Both the position numbers and the translations under genes were made by a program. From assembly GCF_023630255.1 (NCBI RefSeq), contig NZ_JALPRS010000001.1:2232001-2296000 (forward strand): 64,000 nt of DNA, in the 5' to 3' direction. Below the pieces are notes generated by a model that did no database searches, was not told the origin of the DNA, and was given only the letters and a program-made list of their open reading frames with translations. The DNA comes from Pontibacter deserti (lineage in GTDB: Bacteria > Bacteroidota > Bacteroidia > Cytophagales > Hymenobacteraceae). Below are positions 19,303 through 27,476 of this stretch, in pieces; positions within the stretch are counted from its first letter, which is position 1, and each line of letters opens with the position of its first letter.

Positions 19303-20665
19303 ACGGGATGTTAAACTTCTCGAGGCGGCGGTAAAGGGCAGCCCGGCTCAGGCCAAGTGCACGGGCTACTTTACTGATGTTGTTATGATAATGGTCCATC
19401 GACTTCCGAATCATGCTGGCTTCCATCTCGTCTAAGGTCATGGCGCCTACGGCTGGCAGGGCTTTGTCGGCAGGTTTAGCGGCGCTGCGTTGTGCCTGGG
19501 CCTGAAAATCTTCTGCTTCCAGCACATCGTTATCGCTTACCAGCACGGTACGTTCTACCAGGTTTTTCAGCTCCCGAATGTTGCCCGGCAATGCCTGTTC
19601 TTTCAGCCACTGCAATGCACTTTTGCTTATACTTAACTCTGGCCGGTTATATACTTTCTTCAGATTTCCCAGGAAGTACTGCACCAGCAACGGTATGTCA
19701 TCGGCACGCTCGCGCAGCGATGGCAGCTTAACTGTGATCAGGTTGATGCGGTAAAAAAGGTCTTCCCGGAATTTGCCTTCGGCTACCATTTCTTCGAGGT
19801 TGCGGTTAGTAGCGCATACCACGCGTATATCAAGTTTACGTGAACGGCTGTCGCCAAGCACTTCGTAGGTACGGTCCTGTAGTACGCGCAGCAGTTTTAC
19901 CTGGCTGTTCATGTCCAGTTCACCTATCTCATCCAAGAAAATAGTGCCTTTGTTTGCCATCTCAAAACGACCTACTCTATCGCCTTTGGCATCGGTAAAA
20001 GCGCCGCGTTTATGGCCAAACATCTCACTCTCAAACAGACTGGCTGAAATACCACCCAAGTTAACTTTAACAAATGGCTGGTTACGGCGCGGGCTGTTCT
20101 GGTGTATGGCTTCGGCTATCAGCTCTTTACCGGTTCCGCTTTGGCCTTCTATTAAAACAGAAGCATCGGTAGCAGCTATCTGGCCTATCTTTTTGAGTAC
20201 TTTCAGCAGGTCCGGGTCCTGACCTACAATGTTGCCGAAGTTATACTGCTGATCAAGTTTTTTGCGTGTCAGGGCTTCATCAGAAATTTTGCTCTGCTCC
20301 GACAGACTGAGCGCCGTACAAACAGATTGCAGCAGGTACTCATTGCTCCAAGGCTTTGTGATAAAATCGGCAGCACCCAGGCGCATACCTTCCACTGCAA
20401 GGCTGATAGAACCCCAACCCGTGATAAGTATAGCCGGAAGGTTTGGATATTGTTTCTTGAACTGTTCAAGCAACAGTAAACCATCATGGCCTGTGGTTTC
20501 AATAGAAAAGTTCATGTCCATGATCACCAGCTGAAAAGGGTGCTGCTCCGCCAACTGAAGCGCTTCTTTAGGAGAGGCTGCTTCTTTGGTTTTATAGCCA
20601 TTCTGTTTCAGCATCAGGCTAAGCGAGGCCCGCACAGCAACATCATCGTCAACAATCAGGATCAT
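19286..20665 (-). CDS. Sigma-54-dependent response regulator, NtrC family
   Basis: A 459-aa activator with three parts: a receiver domain (acidic pocket VDDD, phospho-acceptor Asp 50), an AAA+ domain (Walker A GQSGTGKE at 174-181, Walker B LDEIGEL) and a C-terminal Fis-type helix-turn-helix (about 431-455, SKVARALGLSRAALYRRLEKF). The sigma-54 contact loop is GAFTDA (221-226) instead of the canonical GAFTGA. The gene lies downstream of the permease genes on the same strand and overlaps the kinase gene. It probably binds the phased TGTTCA sites at 26816-26841 to drive the export operon. Confidence 0.92.
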   Translation of the reverse strand: MILIVDDDVAVRASLSLMLKQNGYKTKEAASPKEALQLAEQHPFQLVIMDMNFSIETTGHDGLLLLEQFKKQYPNLPAILITGWGSISLAVEGMRLGAADFITKPWSNEYLLQSVCTALSLSEQSKISDEALTRKKLDQQYNFGNIVGQDPDLLKVLKKIGQIAATDASVLIEGQSGTGKELIAEAIHQNSPRRNQPFVKVNLGGISASLFESEMFGHKRGAFTDAKGDRVGRFEMANKGTIFLDEIGELDMNSQVKLLRVLQDRTYEVLGDSRSRKLDIRVVCATNRNLEEMVAEGKFREDLFYRINLITVKLPSLRERADDIPLLVQYFLGNLKKVYNRPELSISKSALQWLKEQALPGNIRELKNLVERTVLVSDNDVLEAEDFQAQAQRSAAKPADKALPAVGAMTLDEMEASMIRKSMDHYHNNISKVARALGLSRAALYRRLEKFNIPYEPQD

Positions 20666-20727
20666 GGAATTAAAACAGATTTGTAAGTATAAAGATAGCT
20701 GATAATATATAGCTGAACATACACCAA

Positions 20728-20771
20728 CCGGAATTTATAGCTGCAAACTGTTTCACTGCTATAAACTCCGG
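20728..20771 (-). repeat. Inverted repeat between permease and regulator genes
   Basis: CCGGAATTTATAGC (20728-20741) and GCTATAAACTCCGG (20758-20771) are 14-nt arms with one mismatch and a 16-nt loop. No T-run follows on the minus strand, so it is more likely an mRNA-processing or attenuating hairpin than a full terminator. It sits in the 126-nt gap between the last permease gene and the regulator gene. Confidence 0.5.
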
Positions 20772-20791
20772 CTAGGGTATGTCAGGGTATG

Positions 20792-21973
20792 TTAATCTTC
20801 GTGCAAGGCAATGGCCGGATGTATCGCCGCTGCTTGGCGGCTTGGATAAAGTGCACAAATGGTTGTTAGCACGTAAATAAGAACTACAGCCCCGGCAAGT
20901 GCTATAAAGTATACTTCTGACTCCACATCAAATACCTGCAGTAAAGGAAACTGGACAGCGAACAACACACCGAAAATCAGTCCGAATGTTGCCAGTACCA
21001 ACACTTCCCCGATAAACTGGCGATAGATTTGCCCGGAAGCAGCACCAAGTGCGCGGCGAAGTCCAATCTCGCTGTTGCGGCGGCTAATGTTGTACCACAA
21101 CACTCCAAAAAGTCCGAGCGCTACATTCAGTATCAGGAAGCCACAAACCAGGCCCAGCGCGATCATCGGAACCAGGGTAAGTTTGGATTTATTCTGCCGC
21201 ATTTTTTCAAGCGTTGCAACTTCCATCGTCCATTCTTTGCCAATGCCGGAGATCTCTTTTACCATCTTCTCTTCGAAATCTATGCCTGTGCCAGGCTTTA
21301 CCCGGATCAGCAGTTCGTTCTCATATTTATCAGGATTCTTTTGAAGGTTGATGCGGGTAAAAACCGCCGGAAATTCAGCAGCATACTCACTGCCTGCACG
21401 GAAGTAATCGGTTACGCCCACCACCTGGTAAGTAGTCGTATCATTTACATGAATTACTTTACCAACAGGGTCCTCCTCGCCAAACAGGCCCTGCTGAAAT
21501 GCCTTGTTTATCACGATCGGCTCGTGATGAGAGGCATTATCTGAGGCGCTGAACCAGCGGCCCTTACTTACCTGCAGCTGCATTACATCCTTATACTCAT
21601 CCTGCACTTCATAAACATCTGACTCAATGCGCTTTATTTTGCCATATGAGAAGTCGTTATTCATCCGGCTGAAAGAAAACGGGGCATTGCTTGACGTAAA
21701 AGACGCCTGCTCTACCTGCGGAAAAGCACGCACACGTTGAATCACCTGTTCCACTATCTGCCGATTTTGGGCAGTTGAATCTGTACTTGGGCGCATGGTC
21801 AGCAGCCATACATTTTCGTGCTTAAAACCCAGTGGTTTAGTATAGTTGCTCACATTGTACACAATGAAGCTCAGCACCCCGAACAGCACCAGGAAGCAAA
21901 AGAATATTTCGGTGATCAGCAGGAAGTTACTCTTCTTCCGGTTCCAGATCAGTTTAAACAAGTGGCGTATCAT
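20792..21973 (-). CDS. ABC transporter permease, MacB/FtsX type (second)
   Basis: A 393-aa permease with one N-terminal membrane segment (about residues 15-40), a large periplasmic MacB core domain (about 45-260) and three C-terminal membrane segments carrying the FtsX domain (SEIGLRRALGAASGQIYRQFIGE). It overlaps the start of the first permease's coding end by 4 nt (ATGA-type overlap), so the two are translationally coupled and probably form a heterodimer. Like other MacB-type pumps it should move substrate from the periplasm or outer leaflet into a TolC channel rather than across the inner membrane. Confidence 0.92.
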   Translation of the reverse strand: MIRHLFKLIWNRKKSNFLLITEIFFCFLVLFGVLSFIVYNVSNYTKPLGFKHENVWLLTMRPSTDSTAQNRQIVEQVIQRVRAFPQVEQASFTSSNAPFSFSRMNNDFSYGKIKRIESDVYEVQDEYKDVMQLQVSKGRWFSASDNASHHEPIVINKAFQQGLFGEEDPVGKVIHVNDTTTYQVVGVTDYFRAGSEYAAEFPAVFTRINLQKNPDKYENELLIRVKPGTGIDFEEKMVKEISGIGKEWTMEVATLEKMRQNKSKLTLVPMIALGLVCGFLILNVALGLFGVLWYNISRRNSEIGLRRALGAASGQIYRQFIGEVLVLATFGLIFGVLFAVQFPLLQVFDVESEVYFIALAGAVVLIYVLTTICALYPSRQAAAIHPAIALHED

Positions 21974-23211
21974 TTCGAACCTCCTTTCAGTGCCTCTACG
22001 GCTTGTAAGCGTGACATTTTATAGGCCGGGTAAACACCGGAAATCAATCCAAACACAAGGCAAAGCAGCATACCAATACCGAACACCCGCAGGTTAAGAC
22101 CCAGGTTTGCGTATACAATCATGCCGCTGTCGTTGATGAGCCAGAGCACGCCTGCCGATAATAGCAAGCCCAGCAAACCACCAAGCAACGTCAGGAAAAT
22201 GTTCTCGATTATGAACTGCCCGATGATGGTGGAAGAAGAGGCGCCAAAAGCTTTGCGCACCCCGATCTCTGAAGAACGCTCCATAATGCGGCTGATGTTG
22301 ATGCTGACCAAGTTGATGGTAGGCAGCAGCATGAACAGCAGGATCAGCACTGTTAATATCCCGTAAAGTATACCAATTCCGGTTTCTTGACCCTGACCTA
22401 AAAAGGTGCGGGCAAAGCTTTCGAGAAAAGTATCCGGGAAAGAGAAAAGTTTTGAGCCTTTTGTTGGTTGCTGGCGCTCCACTTCCTGCATCATAGCCGC
22501 ATACTCCGCTTTTATTTCAGGTATATCGGATGCCTCACGCGCCTTGATAGTAGCAAAGTAAGTACCTCTCAGCCCTGGTTTGGAAAAGTCCTGGCTCTTA
22601 AGTGAAACCGGCACCCACACATCAGCATAAGACTGCACGCGCAACACCGGCACGTTCTCCACTACCCCAACAACTTTATACTTTACCTGGTCTACAACAA
22701 TGTACTTGCCTATGGCCTCTGCCTTTCCGAAATACTGCTCGCGGGTGTTCTGGTTGATTACAGCAACTCTGTTGGCGCTCTTTACATCCTGTTGGGTATA
22801 AGCATTGCCCTCCAAAAAATTAAAGTCGAGTATGTCCCAGAACTCACGGTCTGTATACTTAATATCGATTGCCAATTTGCGGTTGTTGATGTAGCTGTTC
22901 ACTTGAAAAGGCATGGAGTTGATGGATACCTTTTCGGGTGTCTTCATGGTGCGTACGTGGCGGTCAAAGAAACTGTAGCTGGCGGGCCCGCTGTTCGTAT
23001 AGCCCTCTTTTACCTGCTCGCGAATCTGGTTAACAAACAGGATACGGTCCGTTTCACGCTCCGGCATTTGAGGCCCAAAGGTATGGTCAAAAAGGGAGGT
23101 CGCCACCATCAGCACCATCAGGGTAAAGCTGATGCCGAAGAGACTGATGAAGGTAAAGAACTTGCGACGCAAGAGCACCTTCCAGGCAATTTTAAAATAA
23201 TTCTTTAGCAT
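21970..23211 (-). CDS. ABC transporter permease, MacB/FtsX type (first)
   Basis: A 413-aa permease with the same plan as its neighbour: N-terminal membrane segment (FFTFISLFGISFTLMVLMVA), periplasmic MacB core domain, and three C-terminal membrane segments with the FtsX signature (RSSEIGVRKAFGASSSTIIGQFIIE). The frame is open 18 codons earlier, overlapping the ATPase gene. The Met at 23211, 4 nt after the ATPase stop, gives the normal N-terminus MLKNYFKIAWK and is chosen. It lacks a fused ATPase domain; the ATPase is encoded just upstream. Confidence 0.92.
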   Translation of the reverse strand: MLKNYFKIAWKVLLRRKFFTFISLFGISFTLMVLMVATSLFDHTFGPQMPERETDRILFVNQIREQVKEGYTNSGPASYSFFDRHVRTMKTPEKVSINSMPFQVNSYINNRKLAIDIKYTDREFWDILDFNFLEGNAYTQQDVKSANRVAVINQNTREQYFGKAEAIGKYIVVDQVKYKVVGVVENVPVLRVQSYADVWVPVSLKSQDFSKPGLRGTYFATIKAREASDIPEIKAEYAAMMQEVERQQPTKGSKLFSFPDTFLESFARTFLGQGQETGIGILYGILTVLILLFMLLPTINLVSINISRIMERSSEIGVRKAFGASSSTIIGQFIIENIFLTLLGGLLGLLLSAGVLWLINDSGMIVYANLGLNLRVFGIGMLLCLVFGLISGVYPAYKMSRLQAVEALKGGSK

Positions 23212-23215
23212 GGCT

Positions 23216-23914
23216 CTACGCGTTTTGGTAGTCAAATACTTTTGAGTCTGATACCTGCTGCCCATCGAAGAAGCGAACCAGGCGCTCTGTTTTATGCGCC
23301 ATGTTCTCGTCGTGCGTTACCATAACTATAGTTGTTCCATCCAGCCGGTTCAGGTCCAGCAGAATGTTCATTACTTCCTCTCCCATCACTGAGTCCAGGT
23401 TACCAGTAGGCTCATCGGCAAGTATAATTTCCGGATTACCAACCAGTGCACGGGCAATGGCCACTCGCTGGCGCTGCCCACCTGACAGCTGATTCGGAAA
23501 ATGTTTTGTGCGGGCGCTAAGGCCTACTTTCTCTAAAGCAGCTTTGGCTCTTTTGGTGCGCTCCGAACCCGAAATACCACTACGATACAGCAATGGCAGC
23601 TCTACATTGTCTAACACGCTCAGGTCGTTTACAAGGTGGTAGCTCTGGAATACAAAACCGATCTTTTCGTTGCGGATGTGTGCCAGTTCTTTATCCTTGT
23701 AAGTCTTGATAGGCTGACCATCTATAGTTACAATGCCAGAAGTAGGTATATCCAGCAAGCCCATAATGTTAAGTAAGGTTGATTTTCCGCAGCCCGATGG
23801 CCCCATAATAGAAAGGAACTCCCCTTTTGGTACTGTCAGGTTTACGTTCTGCAAAGCCACCGTTTCGATGGATTTGGTCTGGTAAACTTTTTCGATGTCT
23901 GATAGCGTGATCAT
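23216..23914 (-). CDS. ABC transporter ATP-binding protein, MacB/LolD type
   Basis: A 232-aa ATPase: Walker A GPSGCGKST at residues 38-46, Q-loop VFQSYHLV, signature LSGGQRQRVAIARAL, Walker B IILADEPTGNLD, switch His in VTHD. The ADEPTGNLD form and short length are typical of the LolD/MacB group, which powers mechanotransmission to periplasmic partners. It is followed 4 nt later by the first permease gene and preceded by the channel gene (26-nt gap), so it sits in the middle of the export operon. Confidence 0.95.
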   Translation of the reverse strand: MITLSDIEKVYQTKSIETVALQNVNLTVPKGEFLSIMGPSGCGKSTLLNIMGLLDIPTSGIVTIDGQPIKTYKDKELAHIRNEKIGFVFQSYHLVNDLSVLDNVELPLLYRSGISGSERTKRAKAALEKVGLSARTKHFPNQLSGGQRQRVAIARALVGNPEIILADEPTGNLDSVMGEEVMNILLDLNRLDGTTIVMVTHDENMAHKTERLVRFFDGQQVSDSKVFDYQNA

Positions 23915-23940
23915 AGTTTTAAATTTATGTCTTTTGTGAG

Positions 23941-25419
23941 TCAGTTTTTATAGTTAGTGTTTATCTCTGATACAATCGGTTGATGTTTTTCAAAATCATA
24001 AAGTGTTAACTGCCTTAAACTATAGTGTGCTGCCCAAAACTGGCTGAGCGAAGAAATGTAAGCGCGGCGAGCCTGATCTTTTTCCGCTAAGGCAATGTTC
24101 AGGTCTGTAATGCTGATGCGGCCAACTATAAAAATGTTCTTCGTGATCTCGTAGCGCTCCTGTGCAATGGCATCGGCATCGGCAGTGGTAGCAAGTCTGC
24201 GTTTTAAGGTAATGTACTGGTTTGCCTGCGCCAGCACAGCCTGCTCAAAAGTAGCTTCTTCCTGAGCTATGGTATGCTGCACCAGTTGCCTGTTCAGGTC
24301 AGCCACTTTATAGCTGGAGCGTTGCCGGCCCCAATCCATAAGCGGCATACTAAAACCTACCCTGGCCCGCTGCAGGTTTTCAGGCTGCAGGTACACATCC
24401 GTAAAGTTGTTCGCACTGTTCGACAACCCGAAGGTGGCAAAAACATTCATGTTCAATCCATTGTCGCCTTTGGCTTTGGCAACTATACTTTCGGCTTCCA
24501 GTAACCTGCGTTTAAAACTAATTTCCTCTTTTCGGTTCTTCTTTGCTTCCGCCAGGGCCATCTCCGCTGATACTACAGCTTCAGGAATGGCATCAGGTAT
24601 AGTTAATTGCAAAGCGTCAGTATCTTTTAAGCCTACAAATGTTTTCAGGGCTAGTGTGGCATTCTGTTCATCCAGTGTTGCCTGGTCCTGATCAAGGGTA
24701 GCATTAAGCACCGCCAGGCGAAGTTGTAGCAGGTCGTTTTTAGAAAGGCGGCCCAGTTTATACTTCTCTTCTGCTATCTGGTACAGCGTATCGTTGTTAG
24801 CTAAATTCTGGATGGCAATGCGTTGGTTTACCTGCGCCAGCAAAAGGTCAAAGTACAGCTTGGTCGCTTCTACCGCTATGTCTTCCTTGTCCTCCAGGTA
24901 CTGGCGCTGCGACTCCTGGTAACGCAACGGCTCTACTTTTTTAGCCCAGGCAAAAGGGTTGTAGGCAAACAGCGGCTGCTCCACGCCAATTATAGCCGGG
25001 TTACCGTTGTAGCGTGTAATGTCTCGGTCAAAATCGTCGAAACGCTGCATCAGCGATGTTACAAAAATGCTACCGCCGGTTGGGCCAATTAACTGGCGAA
25101 GCGTAAGGCCGGCATCGGCATTGTTGATAGTTACCGGTTTAAAATCTGTGGTACCGTCAGGCTGGATAACTGGTGTGTAGGTGCTGCTGAAATCTGCTAA
25201 TGTACCGTTCATGCTCAGTTGCGGGCGGTAATCCGATTTGTAGCTGCGCCATTGCCAATAACTGCTTTCCTGGCTTACTTCGGCCTGCTTTGCTGCTGCA
25301 GACTGCTGTTGTGCCAATGTAATAACCTCCTGCAAACCTAAAGTTCGGGCGGGCTGGGCTATACTTTGTGCACAACAGAGCAGCAATACAAACACTAAAC
25401 AGGTATAAATACTTTTCAT
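23941..25419 (-). CDS. TolC-family outer-membrane efflux channel
   Basis: A 492-aa protein with a signal peptide (MKSIYTCLVFVLLLCCAQSIAQ) and two outer-membrane-efflux repeats rich in long heptad-like helices, as in TolC trimers that span the outer membrane and periplasm. The residues after cleavage (TLGLQEVITLAQQQSAAAKQAE) are the typical first helix. It lies 39 nt after the adaptor gene and 26 nt before the ATPase gene, so it supplies the exit duct for this ABC pump. The C-terminal tail (KHQPIVSEINTNYKN) is polar. Confidence 0.93.
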   Translation of the reverse strand: MKSIYTCLVFVLLLCCAQSIAQPARTLGLQEVITLAQQQSAAAKQAEVSQESSYWQWRSYKSDYRPQLSMNGTLADFSSTYTPVIQPDGTTDFKPVTINNADAGLTLRQLIGPTGGSIFVTSLMQRFDDFDRDITRYNGNPAIIGVEQPLFAYNPFAWAKKVEPLRYQESQRQYLEDKEDIAVEATKLYFDLLLAQVNQRIAIQNLANNDTLYQIAEEKYKLGRLSKNDLLQLRLAVLNATLDQDQATLDEQNATLALKTFVGLKDTDALQLTIPDAIPEAVVSAEMALAEAKKNRKEEISFKRRLLEAESIVAKAKGDNGLNMNVFATFGLSNSANNFTDVYLQPENLQRARVGFSMPLMDWGRQRSSYKVADLNRQLVQHTIAQEEATFEQAVLAQANQYITLKRRLATTADADAIAQERYEITKNIFIVGRISITDLNIALAEKDQARRAYISSLSQFWAAHYSLRQLTLYDFEKHQPIVSEINTNYKN

Positions 25420-25458
25420 AGATTTATTTTATACTTCGGTAGCTTTATTGATCTTAAC

Positions 25459-26703
25459 CTACTTTATCTTTAGCTTCTGCACGTGCTCGTACTCCTTCAT
25501 ATCCGAGATCACGATCACATCGCCGGGCTGCACACCATTTTCCAGTTCCACAAAATCCACGTTACTCACGCCAACAGTTACTTCTTTTTTAATGGCCGCA
25601 TCGCCCTGCACCACGAACACATGCTGCCCGGAATAATTAGTGAAGTATGGCCCGTTCTTTACCCGTAGCACATCGCTCCTGGAGGCTGTATTTACATACA
25701 CATCGGCACGCAGGCTTGGGCGAAGTAACTGGTGGGCCTTATCCTGAAGCGCTACATAAAATGTGACAATGCCATTTGTAACAGTTGGCTCTACAGATGA
25801 AATAGTACCTTGTAAGTCTATCTCGTTAATGCGAACGGTGGCGCTGCTGCCTACCTTCAGCTGATCGGCATAAGTATCGGAAATGGTAGCTTTAATTTTA
25901 TAGCTGCTGAGATCGGCAAGGCGGGCAATTACATCTCCTGCATTTACAGTGCTGCCTGTTTCGTTCTTTACCCAGGTTATCACTCCTTTATGCGTGGCCC
26001 TCACTTCGGCCTGTTCCATTTTGCGCTGCAGCTCTTCTATCGATCTGCCCTGCATCGCCAATGTATAACCCAGCTCCTGCTCGTCGGCTTTCAGTAGCTC
26101 GCGCTCGGTAGCCATGTCGTGTTGTATCTCGGTCAGTTCCTGCTGCGCTATTTTCAGATTCAGTTCTGCCTGCTTCACGCTTTCCTGGGTGGTGCCGCCA
26201 ATTTTAAGCAGGTACTTTTCGTCTTCCAGCTGTGCCTGCAGGCTTTTTACTTTAAGTTGCTTTATGGCTAACTGCGATGCCAGGTTGTTCAGTGTTTTGC
26301 GAAGGTTTAGGCGCAGTTGCACGCTTTTATGCTGGTTCAGCTGCTGTTCGTCTTTCAGTTTATCGTAAGCCAATTGGGTAAAGGCCCTGTCGAGTAGCAG
26401 GATCTGGTCGCCGGGTTTAACGTGCTCTCCTGCTTTTAACAACACCTGCTCTATGCGCGCCTGTATCGGGCTGGTTATTACTAGTTCCTGCTCGGGCACC
26501 ACCACTCCAGAAGCTGAAATAGTTGCCACAACCGGCCCACGCTCTACCACGGCCGTGCGCAGCACCTCATGGCTGATAGAGGGCGTGATCAGCGTCCGGA
26601 AACCCAGAACAGCAAAAACCAGAACGGCTAGTGCAATACCGATCTGCCAGTAGCGTCTGCGTTTGTTTGCTTGTTTTGTAGTGGCTGATAATTCGCGATC
26701 CAT
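25459..26703 (-). CDS. Periplasmic adaptor (HlyD/MacA family)
   Basis: A 414-aa membrane-fusion protein. One membrane anchor lies at about residues 18-38, then a barrel-sandwich (lipoyl-like) domain, a long helical hairpin (about 100-215, rich in Gln/Leu/Lys), the second half of the lipoyl domain (EVRATHKGVITWVKNETGSTVNAGD), a beta-barrel and a membrane-proximal domain. It bridges the permeases and the TolC-type channel. It is the first gene of the operon, with the candidate sigma-54 promoter about 20 nt of leader away and the TGTTCA cluster upstream. Confidence 0.93.
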   Translation of the reverse strand: MDRELSATTKQANKRRRYWQIGIALAVLVFAVLGFRTLITPSISHEVLRTAVVERGPVVATISASGVVVPEQELVITSPIQARIEQVLLKAGEHVKPGDQILLLDRAFTQLAYDKLKDEQQLNQHKSVQLRLNLRKTLNNLASQLAIKQLKVKSLQAQLEDEKYLLKIGGTTQESVKQAELNLKIAQQELTEIQHDMATERELLKADEQELGYTLAMQGRSIEELQRKMEQAEVRATHKGVITWVKNETGSTVNAGDVIARLADLSSYKIKATISDTYADQLKVGSSATVRINEIDLQGTISSVEPTVTNGIVTFYVALQDKAHQLLRPSLRADVYVNTASRSDVLRVKNGPYFTNYSGQHVFVVQGDAAIKKEVTVGVSNVDFVELENGVQPGDVIVISDMKEYEHVQKLKIK

Positions 26704-26734
26704 AGTTTTTTAAGTACTTATCACGAGAGCTATA

Positions 26735-26750
26735 GCCAACTTAAATGCCA
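26735..26750 (-). promoter_or_regulatory. Candidate sigma-54 promoter of the export operon
   Basis: Read on the minus strand: TGGCA at 26750-26746 (the -24 part) and TTGG at 26739-26736 (the -12 part), spaced exactly as in TGGCACG-N4-TTGC. One key base differs (TTGC is TTGG here). Transcription would start near 26724, about 20 nt before the adaptor ATG. Its position in front of an operon that carries an NtrC-type activator makes it plausible. Confidence 0.5.
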
Positions 26751-26815
26751 GTTTTACATATTATTGATTTACAGGAAATTACACCAAAGGTTTATACTTT
26801 TTGAGCACTATAAGG

Positions 26816-26843
26816 TGTTCAATACTGAACAGGTGTGTTCAGT
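26816..26843. promoter_or_regulatory. Phased TGTTCA/TGAACA half-sites, possible activator site
   Basis: Three half-sites, TGTTCA (26816-26821), TGAACA (26826-26831) and TGTTCA (26836-26841), are spaced exactly 10 bp apart, so all lie on one face of the helix. The last two extend to a perfect 8-nt inverted pair ACTGAACA-GGTG-TGTTCAGT. They are about 90-120 bp upstream of the predicted sigma-54 start, the usual place for an enhancer of an NtrC-type regulator. Confidence 0.5.
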
Positions 26844-27003
26844 TTTAAGAGCTGTTTTTGAATGGTAACGAAAAGTATAGCTGAGGCTGAAATTGCAAGT
26901 ATAAACTATAGTTGTTATACTTTACTTTTACTATATTACAGGAGCAAGCCAACCTATAGTTTTGCCTGATGCAAGAGTATAAGTCGGACTACGTATATAG
27001 TGC

Positions 27004-27041
27004 AGATAAGCGTATGTTGTGGATTATCTGGCAGTTGGCGG
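27004..27041 (+). repeat. Cassette-leader repeat ending in GTTGGCGG (copy 1)
   Basis: AGATAAGCGTATGTT (27004-27018) recurs identically at 52684-52698. In both copies a GTTGG core starts exactly 30 nt downstream of the repeat's first base. The segment folds as CAGATAA/TTATCTG. The terminal GTTGGCGG (27034-27041) is the exact complement of CCGCCAAC at 27392-27399, beyond the next gene. Confidence 0.6.
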
Positions 27042-27082
27042 TAACTTTAAGTACAGAAAGAATTAAATAAAAGTATTTGTAA

Positions 27083-27382
27083 ATGGGTTGGACAGTAATC
27101 TTGGAAGACTACAGGGGAAATGAAATAAAGAAGCTCTCCAAAGAGTTTACACCTACTTCATTTGCTCATCTTGAATCTGATAAGTTCAAGACTCTAAGGT
27201 ATATTGACCCTTATGACGATACCACATTTAACTCTATTATGTGCAAGGAGTTGGTTTCTGACCTTAAAGAACTGTGGAAGGACGAATCAGCAGATGTAAG
27301 AAAACAGATAGAAGAGATACTTGAGTTAATATCTGCATGTATGGACGAGCCGCATACTTATGTGAAGTTCTATGGCGATTAA
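27083..27382 (+). CDS. Orphan protein in a cassette-like unit, 99 aa
   Basis: A 99-aa soluble acidic protein that I cannot assign to a family. It starts MGWTVILEDYRGNEIKKL and has a helical C-terminal half (DLKELWKDESADVRKQIEEILEL). There is no signal peptide or membrane segment. It is AT-rich relative to its neighbours and is bounded by complementary GTTGGCGG and CCGCCAAC sequences, suggesting that it was moved in as a single-gene unit. The spacing to the repeats is short: 41 nt on the left and 9 nt on the right. Confidence 0.65.
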   Translation: MGWTVILEDYRGNEIKKLSKEFTPTSFAHLESDKFKTLRYIDPYDDTTFNSIMCKELVSDLKELWKDESADVRKQIEEILELISACMDEPHTYVKFYGD

Positions 27383-27391
27383 GAATAACTT

Positions 27392-27457
27392 CCGCCAACA
27401 ATGTACACAAGTTACTCTCGGCTTCGCCTCAATCACCTTATGTACCAGCCGTTGCAT
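27392..27457 (+). repeat. attC-like imperfect hairpin
   Basis: CCGCCAAC (27392-27399) opens and CCGTTGCAT (27449-27457) closes a 66-nt imperfect palindrome: CAAC/GTTG at the base, ACAATGTACACAAG against CTTATGTACCAG in the arms, and a small GGC-TTC-GCC hairpin in the centre. The layout resembles integron attC sites, though the closing core GTTGCAT departs from GTTRRRY at one base and CGCCAAC departs from RYYYAAC. Confidence 0.45.
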
Positions 27458-27476
27458 GGCATTAATTGGATAGAAC

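Noticed and set aside
26948..27039. GCCAAC...GTTGGC as a full attC site ahead of the 99-aa gene
   Set aside because: Only six bases pair at the ends and the inner arms do not; only the right-hand core was retained.
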